Shown: positions 31,815 through 40,800 of the stretch, in pieces
Numbering within the stretch: the stretch's first letter is position 1
Layout of the letters: each line of letters opens with the position of its first letter
Made by a program: the position numbers and the translations under genes
Notes under the pieces: generated by a model
The model's database searches: none
Told to the model about the DNA's origin: nothing
What the model saw: only the letters and a program-made list of their open reading frames with translations
Source: Treponema sp.
Lineage (GTDB): Bacteria > Spirochaetota > Spirochaetia > Treponematales > Treponemataceae
DNA: 64,000 nt
Reading direction: 5' to 3'
NCBI GenBank assembly: GCA_017551705.1
Contig: JAFZLA010000008.1
Coordinates: 1 to 64,000, forward strand

Positions 31815-33616
31815 TATTTTACCCTCCAACTGATGCTGGTAGTCTTTCTCTTAAAGGCTTCGGTTCCAACATCGAACATCAAGCGGCTTACGAACAAGGC
31901 CGTGAATACAGACGAGGCGACACCGATAGCCAAGCTGACGGCGAAGCCCTGGATTGAGCCGGTTCCCAATTGGCTTAGGAACATGGCGGCGATGAAGGTT
32001 GTGATGTTTGAGTCCCAAATGGCCCAAGAGGCTCCTTCAAAGCCCGCGTCAATCGCGGCCGAGCGGCTCTTTCCAAGCCTAAGCTCTCCCTTGATGCGCT
32101 CAAAGATGATTACGTTTGCGTCAACCGCCATACCTACGGTAAGGATCATACCGGCGATTGAAGGCAAGGTCAAAGTCAAGTTGAAGGCCGAAAGAACGGC
32201 GAACAAAATGTAAAGGTTCAAAACCTGGGCGACAATCGCGTTGATTCCCGCTCCCTTGTAGTAAAGAAGCATGAACACAAAAATCGCGATCAAGCCGATG
32301 GCCAAGGCCATCAAGCCGTCGTGGATTGTCTGCTCTCCCAACTCGGCTCCGATAACCTGCTGGCTTTCCACGCTAAGAGGAACTTCGAGCCAAGCGGTCT
32401 GCAAAACCTTTTGCAAGTTCTGCGCCTCTTCCAAGCCAAAGCCGTCGATGCGGACGCGGCCGCCGGCGATTTTTGTCTTGATTGTGGCGGCGCTCTTGAC
32501 CTTGTTGTCGCTGATTACAGCAAGGCGCTCGCCCACGTGGTCGCCTGTAAAGTTGGCGAAAATCTCGGCGCCTTCCATGTCCAAGGTAAAGTCAACGCCG
32601 GTCTGACCCATTTGGTCGCGGCTTACGTCGGCGCTCTTTACGTAGCGGCCGTCAAGAGCGATTTCCTTTTTGAGGGCCATGTACTGAACAAACTCGTCCA
32701 AGCCGTAAGAGTCCTTTGTGTAGTAGCCCAAGATTTCTACGTCTTCGGGAACCACGCTGGGATCCAAAAGCTTTCCGTTTTCGTCAAAGGTGGCGTCCGG
32801 ATTTGAATAATAGTACTGAAGGAACTGGTTGGTGGCTTCCTCGTCCACAAGGCGGAAGTTGAGGATGCCTTTTCCCATGATGATTGTGTTGATGGCGTCG
32901 CTCTGCTCGGCGCCGGGGATTTCGATGTAGACGCGGTCTTCGCCCTGCTGGCGGATGACAGGCTCTGTCAAGCCAAAGCGGTCGATGCGGCTCTTGAGAG
33001 TTTCAATCGCCTGCTCCATCGCGCGGGCCTTAAATGCCGTCTCTCCGCCCGAAGCGGCCACAGAATCCGGGTTGTTCTTTACCGCGGCGTCCAAGTCGGC
33101 GTGAACTATGATGTTCATTCCGCCCGAAAGGTCAAGACCAAGCTTTACTGAGTTGGTGTAGTTGCGCTTGTCGGCCAAAACCTTTTCGCGATGGCGCTCT
33201 TGGTACAACTCCAAAAGTTTTGCGTGAATTGAAGAGGCGACATTCTTTTTTTCTTCGTCGGTCTTGGCGATGCGGCCAAGGCTGAATGAAGAAAGGGCGG
33301 CTCCCAAAGTCAACGGCTCCGGAACAGCCTTTTTGTATTCCTTGTAATTCTTTTTTACCGCTTTGGCAAGCCAAGCGTATTCCTGGCCAAGCTCGGCGCC
33401 GGGGTTGGACGCGGCCAAGGCTTCCAAGGCCTTGACGTCTTTGGCGGCCTGCTGAACAGAATATTCCTTGATTTTTTCAAGGGACAGCAAGGCCAACTTT
33501 TGGTCGGCTTCGCTAGTTCTAAAATACCAATTGATTGTAGGGCGCAAGAACGCCAAACAAATTCCCAATACCACAAGAAGAATGACAAAACGCCATCTTT
33601 TGCTCGACTTTTCCAT
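31814..33616 (-). CDS. secD: Protein translocase subunit SecD
   Basis: 600 residues. TM1 (about 9-26) is followed by a long periplasmic region with the SecD signature GLDLSGGMNIIVHAD and the P1 head domain, then five C-terminal membrane helices with AGMILTVGMAVDANVIIFERIKGE. The family usually has 450-620 residues. Its stop overlaps the secF start (TAATG). It sits between yajC and secF in the classical order. Confidence 0.95.
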   Translation of the reverse strand: MEKSSKRWRFVILLVVLGICLAFLRPTINWYFRTSEADQKLALLSLEKIKEYSVQQAAKDVKALEALAASNPGAELGQEYAWLAKAVKKNYKEYKKAVPEPLTLGAALSSFSLGRIAKTDEEKKNVASSIHAKLLELYQERHREKVLADKRNYTNSVKLGLDLSGGMNIIVHADLDAAVKNNPDSVAASGGETAFKARAMEQAIETLKSRIDRFGLTEPVIRQQGEDRVYIEIPGAEQSDAINTIIMGKGILNFRLVDEEATNQFLQYYYSNPDATFDENGKLLDPSVVPEDVEILGYYTKDSYGLDEFVQYMALKKEIALDGRYVKSADVSRDQMGQTGVDFTLDMEGAEIFANFTGDHVGERLAVISDNKVKSAATIKTKIAGGRVRIDGFGLEEAQNLQKVLQTAWLEVPLSVESQQVIGAELGEQTIHDGLMALAIGLIAIFVFMLLYYKGAGINAIVAQVLNLYILFAVLSAFNLTLTLPSIAGMILTVGMAVDANVIIFERIKGELRLGKSRSAAIDAGFEGASWAIWDSNITTFIAAMFLSQLGTGSIQGFAVSLAIGVASSVFTALFVSRLMFDVGTEAFKRKTTSISWRVK

Positions 33617-33643
33617 CTTTATGCTCCAATATATTTTATGATT

Positions 33644-34006
33644 TTATTTTTTGCTTTTGGCAGGCTCAACCTTGCTCTCGTCGGCTTTTTTTTCGGCCTC
33701 GGGATTGACCACAGAGGCGATTGCCGAACGGTTGAACTCAAGCTTGGCGTTGTCGTCAACCTTGAGAACGATTGTCTTTTCTTTTACAGAAGAAACGACG
33801 CCGTGAATTCCGCCGATTGTGACAACCTTGTCGCCTTTTTTGAGGGCGGCAAGCATTTTTTCCATTTCCTTTTGCTTTTTATTTTGCGGCCTGATGAGGA
33901 AAAAGTAGAAAATTCCTATCATCAAAACGACCGTAATGATCAAAGAGCCAAAGCTTCCTGACTGCGAGGCGTTTGGAGCGGCTTGCAAAATGGGTAAAAA
34001 AGACAT
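33644..34006 (-). CDS. yajC: Preprotein translocase subunit YajC
   Basis: 120 residues from the ATG at 34006, chosen because GGAAGGA lies about 6 nt upstream and the membrane helix then begins at a normal distance. A longer in-frame reading exists to 34072, but it would run through the promoter. It has one membrane helix (SLIITVVLMIGIFYFFLIRPQ), then the YajC core (RPQNKKQKEMEKMLAALKKGDKVVTIGGIHGVV) and a charged Lys/Glu-rich tail. It joins SecDF in the accessory translocase complex. Confidence 0.93.
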   Translation of the reverse strand: MSFLPILQAAPNASQSGSFGSLIITVVLMIGIFYFFLIRPQNKKQKEMEKMLAALKKGDKVVTIGGIHGVVSSVKEKTIVLKVDDNAKLEFNRSAIASVVNPEAEKKADESKVEPAKSKK

Positions 34007-34043
34007 ATTTTCCTTCCTAATTTTTAAAATGTATAGTAGAACA

Positions 34044-34072
34044 ATTATATAGGAAGAGTCAGGCTGTGTCAA
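34044..34072 (-). promoter_or_regulatory. Perfect consensus sigma-70 promoter for yajC-secDF-ispH
   Basis: TTGACA (34067-34072), a 17-nt spacer and TATAAT (34044-34049) on the minus strand. All 12 hexamer positions match the consensus, implying strong constitutive expression. Confidence 0.88.
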
Positions 34073-34093
34073 TAGCCGGCCGCTCGGACGCCG

Positions 34094-34849
34094 CTAACTA
34101 TTAAAGCGCTTTAGGAAAAGCTTGGTGCGCTCTTCGCGAGGATTTGAGAAAACTTGCTTGGGATCGCCCCGCTCCACAATCACGCCGCCGTCGATAAAAA
34201 TCACTTGGTCGCTGGTGTCGCGGGCAAAGGCCATCTCGTGCGTCACTACAATCATGGTCATCTTTTGGGCGGCGAGGTCTTTTATGACGCTAAGAATTTC
34301 TCCGGTAAGCTCGGGGTCAAGCGCGCTGGTTGGCTCGTCAAAGACCAAAACTTGCGGGTTGAGGGCCAGGGCGCGGGCTATGGCCACGCGCTGCTGCTGG
34401 CCGCCCGACATTTTTTGTGGATACTTTTGCGCCTTGTCGGCCAAGTTCATGCGGGCCAGCCACTCCAGCGCGTTTTTTTCCGCAAGGGCGCGCGGCGTTT
34501 TTTTGACGCGGATTTGCGGCTCGGCCACGTTCTCCAATACAGAATAATGCGGGAACAAGTTGAAGTTTTGGAAAACCATTCCTATTTTAAGGCCGATTTT
34601 CCGCAAGTCGGCCTTGGAAACGTAAACGCCGTCCTTGACCAAAAAGTCGCCGTCCACGCTTATCGTTCCGCCCGAGACGCTTTCCAACTGGCAAAGGCAG
34701 CGCAAAATCGTGGACTTTCCCGAGCCGCTTGGCCCGATGATAGAAAGGGTCTTGCCTTTTTGCAAGTCAAACGAAATGTCCTTTAAAATGTCGCCCTTTC
34801 CAAAATTCTTTTTGAGGCCCTGGACGCTGACGACAATTTCACTTTCCAT
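34094..34849 (-). CDS. Polar amino-acid ABC transporter ATP-binding protein
   Basis: 251 residues with Walker [10 protein letters not shown] (about 39-47), Q-loop [11 protein letters not shown], signature [15 protein letters not shown] and Walker [15 protein letters not shown], then H-loop VTHEMAFA. It matches the GlnQ/HisP/ArtP group. It dimerises on the cytoplasmic face under the permease encoded immediately upstream (6-nt gap). It ends just before the yajC promoter. Confidence 0.93.
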   Translation of the reverse strand: MESEIVVSVQGLKKNFGKGDILKDISFDLQKGKTLSIIGPSGSGKSTILRCLCQLESVSGGTISVDGDFLVKDGVYVSKADLRKIGLKIGMVFQNFNLFPHYSVLENVAEPQIRVKKTPRALAEKNALEWLARMNLADKAQKYPQKMSGGQQQRVAIARALALNPQVLVFDEPTSALDPELTGEILSVIKDLAAQKMTMIVVTHEMAFARDTSDQVIFIDGGVIVERGDPKQVFSNPREERTKLFLKRFNS

Positions 34850-34855
34850 AAAAAC

Positions 34856-35491
34856 TCACTTGTAATAGGACAATTTTTTTTCGACGCAGGCAAAAACAAA
34901 GGTGACCAGTCCGTTCATTATAAGGTAAAAAAGGCCAGCCACAAAAAGCGGAACCGTAGAAAAGACGCGGTTGGACGCGGACTTGGCCACATGGAGCAGT
35001 TCCACCACTCCGATGACAGTGACCAAGGCGGTGTCCTTGACAAGGGTGATGACCTCGTTTCCCATAGCCGGCATGATTCTTTTTACAACTTGAGGCACCA
35101 TTATATAAGCAAAAGTCTGGATTTTAGTATATCCCAGAACTTTCGCCGCTTCCCGCTGCCCTTGCGGAACGCTCTCAAAGCCGCCGCGGTAAATCTCGGC
35201 AAAGTAAGCCGCGTAGTTTACCGACATGGCGATGATGGCCGCCACAAAGCGGTCGAACGAAAAGCCCCACAAAAGGCCAGGAATAAAGTAGACGCAAATC
35301 AATTGCAGCATCAAGGGAGTGCCGCGAATCAAGAGCAAAAAGAATTGCGCGGCTTTTTGCAGCGGAAAGAATTTGGACATCCTCGCCGCGCAAAAAAACA
35401 CGGCGAGCGGTATCGAAAAAATCAGCGTAAGAAAGAATATCTCGACCGAAACCCAAGTTCCGGCGAGCATAGACTGTATCAAGGCGCCCAA
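34856..35491 (-). CDS. Polar amino-acid ABC transporter permease
   Basis: 211 residues with about five membrane helices and the HisM/GlnP coupling motif EIYRGGFESVPQGQREAAKVLGYTK (EAA loop). The family forms dimers in the inner membrane. It lies 13 nt after the substrate-binding protein gene and 6 nt before the ATPase gene, so one binding protein, one permease and one ATPase make a complete importer with homodimeric membrane subunits. Confidence 0.92.
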   Translation of the reverse strand: MGALIQSMLAGTWVSVEIFFLTLIFSIPLAVFFCAARMSKFFPLQKAAQFFLLLIRGTPLMLQLICVYFIPGLLWGFSFDRFVAAIIAMSVNYAAYFAEIYRGGFESVPQGQREAAKVLGYTKIQTFAYIMVPQVVKRIMPAMGNEVITLVKDTALVTVIGVVELLHVAKSASNRVFSTVPLFVAGLFYLIMNGLVTFVFACVEKKLSYYK

Positions 35492-35504
35492 TTGCTTTTC
35501 CTAG

Positions 35505-36311
35505 TTATTTTGCGATAACTGTGATGTCGCTGCCAAACCAGACGTTGCTGATTTTGGCCACAGTTCCGTCGGCGGCCATGTCTTCCAAAGCCTTTTGGAC
35601 GGCGGCCGTCAACTTTGCGTCGCCCTTTCTAAAGGCCACTCCGTACTCTTCGCTGGCAAGGCTTTCTTCAAGCAAGGCCAAAGGAAGATTTGACTGCTTG
35701 ATGGCGTATTCGGCCACGATGCTGTCCATTACAACGCCGTCAACTCCGCCGATGACCAAGTCGTTGAGGGCCATCAAGTTTTGCTCCAAGAAAACGATAT
35801 CCTTTACGTTCTTTTGAAAGTCGGGAGTGTCGTTGACCGCGTCTTCGGCGCTTGAGCCGCTCTGCACGGCGATTTTCTTTCCGTACAAGTCCGAAAGGCT
35901 CTTAAAGCCAGAGTCGGCGCGGACAACCACAACCTGCTTGTTGTCAAGGTAAGGCTTGGTAAAGCTTAGGGCCTTTTGGCGGTCCTCTGTGATTGTAAGG
36001 CCGTTCCAAATGCAGTCGATTTTTCCTGTGTTGAGCTCCTGCTCCTTTGAGTCCCAGTTGATGGGCTGGGCCTTGAACTTTACGCCAAGGCGCTTGGCTA
36101 CTTCTTTGGCCAAGTCGATGTCAAAGCCGACGATTTGGTTTGACTCGTCGCGGAATCCCATCGGGGGGAACGAGTCGTCCAATCCAAGGACAAAAACGCC
36201 TCTGCTCTTAAGCTCGGCCAAAGAGTTGTCGGCCTTTGAGCCGTTTTTGGCGCAACCAACAATAGCGGCGGCCAATACAGCGGCTGCCATAACTACAAAA
36301 ATCTTTTTCAT
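35505..36311 (-). CDS. Amino-acid ABC transporter substrate-binding lipoprotein
   Basis: 268 residues from the ATG at 36311, preceded by GGAGG with a 4-nt spacer; the longer in-frame reading lacks a signal. The signal is MKKIFVVMAAAVLAAAIVGC, with a spirochaete-type lipobox ending in Cys20, so it is lipid-anchored in the periplasm. The type II periplasmic-binding fold of the SBP_bac_3 family is clear (VLGLDDSFPPMGFRDES, VGFDIDLAKEVAKRLGV, CIWNGLTITEDRQKALSFTKPY). The ligand is a polar amino acid; linkage to argH would suit arginine or a relative, which is inference. Confidence 0.92.
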   Translation of the reverse strand: MKKIFVVMAAAVLAAAIVGCAKNGSKADNSLAELKSRGVFVLGLDDSFPPMGFRDESNQIVGFDIDLAKEVAKRLGVKFKAQPINWDSKEQELNTGKIDCIWNGLTITEDRQKALSFTKPYLDNKQVVVVRADSGFKSLSDLYGKKIAVQSGSSAEDAVNDTPDFQKNVKDIVFLEQNLMALNDLVIGGVDGVVMDSIVAEYAIKQSNLPLALLEESLASEEYGVAFRKGDAKLTAAVQKALEDMAADGTVAKISNVWFGSDITVIAK

Positions 36312-36358
36312 AATTCCTCCAAAATATTTTAAAGACCAAAAAGCGCGCAAAAAGCGAA

Positions 36359-37774
36359 TCACTTTTTTCTTTTTGAAACAATTTTTTTAAGGGCGGCCAC
36401 TTGCTCCTTTGTCCGCTCGGGAGCGGTTCCGCCAATGGTTTTGCGCTCGGCGGCGCAGGCCGCGGGCGTTATCAAATCGTAAATGTCGTCCTGGATCAAC
36501 TTTGAGCAAGACTGAAATTCTTCAAGGCACAAGTCTTCCAAGCGGACGCCCGCGTCGATGGCGATGCGGACAGCCTTGGCGCTGATTCCGTGCGCCTCGC
36601 GGAAGGGAACGCCCTTGCGCACAAGGTAGTCGGCCACGTCGGTGGCGTTGAGGTAGCCGTCTTGGCAAGAGTCCGCCATTTTTTGCGCGTTGAAAGTGGC
36701 CGAGCCTATCATGTAGTTGAACACGGTCAAGCAAGAAGAGACTGTGTCCAAAGCGTCAAAGAGAGGCGCCTTGTCTTCTTGCAAGTCGCGGTCGTAAGAA
36801 AGCGGAAGGCCCTTCATCATCGTAAGCAGGTTGAACAAGTCGCCGTATACTTTTCCGGCTCGGCCGCGAATCAACTCGGCAAAGTCGGGATTCTTTTTTT
36901 GCGGCATTATCGAAGAGCCGGTGGACCATTTTTCGCTAAGGTTGATAAAGTTGAATTCGCTTGTGGCCCACAAAACGATTTCTTCGCAAAAGCGGCTTAG
37001 GTGCATTTGCAAAAGGCTAAAGGCTCCCGCAAACTCAATGCAGTAGTCGCGGTCGCTGACACTGTCAATCGAATTTTGCGTGGGGCCGTCAAAGCCCAAA
37101 AGCTTTGCGGTCAACTTGCGGTCCAAGGGAAGTCCGCTTCCGGCCAGGGCGCCGCTCCCCAGCGGGCTAAGGCTGATTCTTTTAAGGGCGTCTTCCAAGC
37201 GGCTCCAGTCGCGCTCCAAGCTCCATGCCCAGGCGCACAAGTGCTGCGCCAAAGTCACAGGCTGAGCGTGCTGCATGTGGGTGTAGCCCGGCATAAGGGT
37301 CTTTGTGTTTTTGCCCGCGATTGCGGCGAGCGTATTGATCAAGTCCAAAATTTTGTTTTGCAAGTCGGGAATTACGCGGCGCAAGTGCAGGCGCTCGTCA
37401 AGCGCGATTTGGTCGTTGCGGCTGCGGCCTGTGTGCAGTTTTTTTCCGGCGTTTCCAATCCGGTCCGTAAGAGTGGCTTCTATAAATGAATGGATGTCCT
37501 CGGCGCTGTAATCAATTTTGAGCTTGCCCGACTCCAAGTCTTTTTTGATGCCAAGCAGGCCGCTTTTTATTTTGGCCGCCTCGTCCTTGCTGATTAGGCC
37601 CGCGGAACAAAGCATTTGCGCGTGCGCCAGCGAGCCCGCAATGTCGTCAAATGCCATGCGCTGGTCAACATAAATTGAAGTTTCAAATTCAACGGCCGCC
37701 GCGTCGGGGCCTTCCTTAAAGCGGCCGCTCCAAAGCGCCGCGTGATTGTCGCCTGTCATTGTTCCGTGCTGCAT
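36359..37774 (-). CDS. argH: Argininosuccinate lyase
   Basis: 471 residues. The enzyme splits argininosuccinate into arginine and fumarate. Motifs include LHTGRSRNDQIALD, MPGYTHMQHAQPVTL and the fumarase/aspartase-superfamily signature SSIMPQKKNPDFAEL, with the catalytic Ser inside it. Length is normal (about 460). Neither Met1 nor Met6 (37759) has a good Shine-Dalgarno; a TATAAT lies only 5 nt before Met1, so Met6 could be the true start. No other arginine-biosynthesis gene is in view. The transporter genes follow 47 nt downstream in the same direction. Confidence 0.94.
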   Translation of the reverse strand: MQHGTMTGDNHAALWSGRFKEGPDAAAVEFETSIYVDQRMAFDDIAGSLAHAQMLCSAGLISKDEAAKIKSGLLGIKKDLESGKLKIDYSAEDIHSFIEATLTDRIGNAGKKLHTGRSRNDQIALDERLHLRRVIPDLQNKILDLINTLAAIAGKNTKTLMPGYTHMQHAQPVTLAQHLCAWAWSLERDWSRLEDALKRISLSPLGSGALAGSGLPLDRKLTAKLLGFDGPTQNSIDSVSDRDYCIEFAGAFSLLQMHLSRFCEEIVLWATSEFNFINLSEKWSTGSSIMPQKKNPDFAELIRGRAGKVYGDLFNLLTMMKGLPLSYDRDLQEDKAPLFDALDTVSSCLTVFNYMIGSATFNAQKMADSCQDGYLNATDVADYLVRKGVPFREAHGISAKAVRIAIDAGVRLEDLCLEEFQSCSKLIQDDIYDLITPAACAAERKTIGGTAPERTKEQVAALKKIVSKRKK

Positions 37775-37779
37775 AGAAG

Positions 37780-37785
37780 ATTATA
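37780..37785 (-). promoter_or_regulatory. -10 box upstream of argH
   Basis: A perfect TATAAT on the minus strand, 5 nt before Met1 of argH. No clear -35 is seen at 16-18 nt. An AT-only inverted repeat (GCAAAAAA/TTTTTTGC, about 37792-37812) sits between it and the end of the surface-protein gene. Confidence 0.35.
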
Positions 37786-37823
37786 GTAGCAAAAAAAGAG
37801 GTTTTTTGCAAGAACGAAGGGGA

Positions 37824-40800
37824 TTACTGCCAGGAGCCGGTTGATTGTTTCCATTTAAGGCTTACGCCGTCAGAACAATCGCAGGTTATTTCTTTATCAG
37901 TGCTGTAGTTGCTTTGCGTTGTCGTGACTTTGGTCTTTAAATCGCTGGATGAACCGTCATAAGTCAGCTTAAAGTTTGAATTTGCAAACCTCTCCATATA
38001 GGAGAACGACAAATTTTTCAACACGGTTCCCAATTTGACGGTTTTTACGGTAGTGTTATTGCCGCTGAACATGCAACCCGCATAAAGATCGACATCTGTA
38101 CATCCCGTAAAGTCAAACGTGGTCAACTTGCTGCAGCCGTCAAAGGCAGAAGTATTCCACGAGTTATATCCATTGCCAGTATAGCCGTAAGGTCTTGCTT
38201 CGTTGATTATCTTTACCGTTTCAAGATTTGAACAGCCTTTAAACGCGTTCTTGCCTAGCACAAGATTGCCTCCGTTAAAAGCCACCTCTGTAATATTTGT
38301 ACAACCTTCGAATGAGCGTGACTCGTCGTCGCTGTCCAATTCTATGAGCAAGCTATTCGACTCTCTTGTAAGGTCAACTTTATATTTTTTTGGAGAATTG
38401 GTTTTTATGGACCTGCTAAGGAAAATCAAATCGGTTGAATACCCGCTGTCCAAAACCAAGGTGGAGCCGTCAGGAATGTCTTCAGTAAAATTATTGCCAG
38501 AATCAATAAAGTTGCTGATTACATACCCTTCTTGCACATAGCCTTGCGAGTCAAGGTAGGCGTGAGCATTGTTAACATCAAAGCGGGTGAAAACATTTTG
38601 TACGGTTTGTCCGGAGCCGGATGACACGGTCAAAATTTTATATTTATTGCTAGGATTCGCGGGAGTGACCACATCCACATTAATCTTGGCTGTATTACTT
38701 GCAAGGGCGCCTGTAACTTCGATGTGCCTGTCCACGGTGTTATCAATTTTTATGTCATTGAAACCAATCACACCGCCGGTACTGGGAATAGAAACATTTC
38801 CCTTAATCTTAAAATACTTGCACCAAAAGTCAATCGCGCCGCCGGGATATTTGAAGTCTTTTATTTCGTTTTTTTCTATCTTGATGTTATAAGTCGACCC
38901 GTCAAGCTCCAAAGTATCAGTCGAAGCGTTAAAGCTCGAATAAGTATTGCAAGAAATGCCGCCGCCTTGTATGACGCACTTGTTGCAGGATATTTTTCCT
39001 GCCGCTACATAAAGCGAGCCGTCATAACAATATATTCCGCCGCCCCGCTTCTCGGCATAGTTTCCTATGACTCCGCCGGACAAGGCGGCAGGCGCGGGCG
39101 AGCCGTTTTTAAGCTCGTAGCCTATATACAACGCGCCTTTGTAGTTATAAATTCCTCCTCCTCCCATATTATCGCTAGCATAATTGGCGCCTACCGTATC
39201 GGCATCGACTGCCGATGTGGCGTCGCCTTTTCCAATGACGGCGCTTCCGCTCATATAAAATGTTCCTTGAGCGTTGCAAATGCCGCCGCCTTGTTTCGCG
39301 CTGTTGCCTTTTATCGTTCCGCCTGTCATCACAAAGACGCTTGTATTGTAAACGCCTCCTCCATCAATATTGCTAGCGGTTGAATTGCATTTATTGCCCG
39401 AGATTTCGCCGTCAGACATTTCCAGCCTGGTTCCTGCGTTGTACACGCCCCCGCCTTGCCTGGAAGCAAGACTGCCTTGATCCGCAAAGTTTTCGCAAAT
39501 GCGAGCGCCTTTTGTTATCGTAAGGCTTGTGTTCGCTCCAAAATAAACGCCTCCGCCTATATGAGCGTGGTTGCCGTCTATTTTGGGGCCGTTAGCGTCC
39601 GTTCCGTCGCCAAGGGTCACGCTTAGGCTTGTTCCAGGCGTTGCGATGCGGATTCCGCCGCCTTCGTCGCCGGTGGAGCCGCCTGTGATTTCCAGGGCCA
39701 AGATATGGATGGGAACGCTGGCGTTTATATTGAGCGTCCTGTTGCCGCTGCCGTTTAGAATGTCCTTGGGGTTTAGGCTTGCGTCCAAGCCGTTTTTGCT
39801 TGCAAGAGTGATTTTTGTGGCGGTGGTGTTGCCAAGCGTCACTGGGAAGCTGGAGTCGCTAGAGTTGGCCAGACTTTGCGCGCCGACCAAAGTTCCGTCC
39901 ACGTAAATTGTGTAGTCGGACGGGGTCTCTTGGTATGTGATGAACTGCGCGGCCTTTGCGATTGTCGCAAAGGGTTTTGCGGAATTGTTGGCCGAGCCGT
40001 TGTACTCGTGTGTCGAATTGTTCCAAGTGGAGTCCAAAACTGCGGAGGCGGTTGGGTCCTCTCCCTTGCTGCCGGTGCGGTTGTCGCCAGAGTCCGCGGT
40101 GGAAGCGACATAAATTGTCGTGACAATGTTCTTGAGCACGAGCGTTGCGTAGCCCGAAGCGACAGTTGTGTCCAGCTTAAAGCCCGGCGCGTTCAAGTCA
40201 AAACACCCCATCGTCGCGCTGGTGAGTGTTCCGGTAAGTATGTTGCGCTTTTTAAATGAATAGCCGCTTTCGGTCTCCGGCGTAAGCTTGATTTTCTTTG
40301 AGCTGTCGGCCAGAGAAATGTTTGAGCCCAAGGTCAATTGCTTTGTCCTTGTGACCCAAACGTCGTTGTAAGGATTTTTTTTGCTTCCGTCGCCATAAGG
40401 AATGAGAATTGGGCCGTTAAAATCAGCGGACGCGAAAGACTCAACAACGCAAACGGCGCCGCCGTTGCTGCTGGCTTTATTCTCTTGTATAGTTCCGCCA
40501 TTCAATTCCAAGGCTCCAGTGTTGTAAACGGCGCCGCCGGAGGTGGAGGAATTATAGGCCATTGTTCCGCCGCACATAGTCAGCTTGCCTTTTTTATCGG
40601 CGCTCGCGCCGTTTGTCATGACGGCTCCGCCGTAAATGCTGGAGTAATTGTAATAAATGCCTCCGGAAAAATCGTCGTCTTTTTCTGGATTGCCCGCCCC
40701 GTTCCTCTTGTAGCCCAAATAAACTTCGCCCGCGCTTGACGTGGCGGTGTCAATGTAAATGCCCGCGCCGCGCTGGGCGTAATTTGAACGATACGAGTTG

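Noticed and set aside
34007-34072. 22-residue N-terminal extension of YajC
   Set aside because: It would cover the consensus -10/-35 and lacks a ribosome-binding site; the ATG at 34006 has one.
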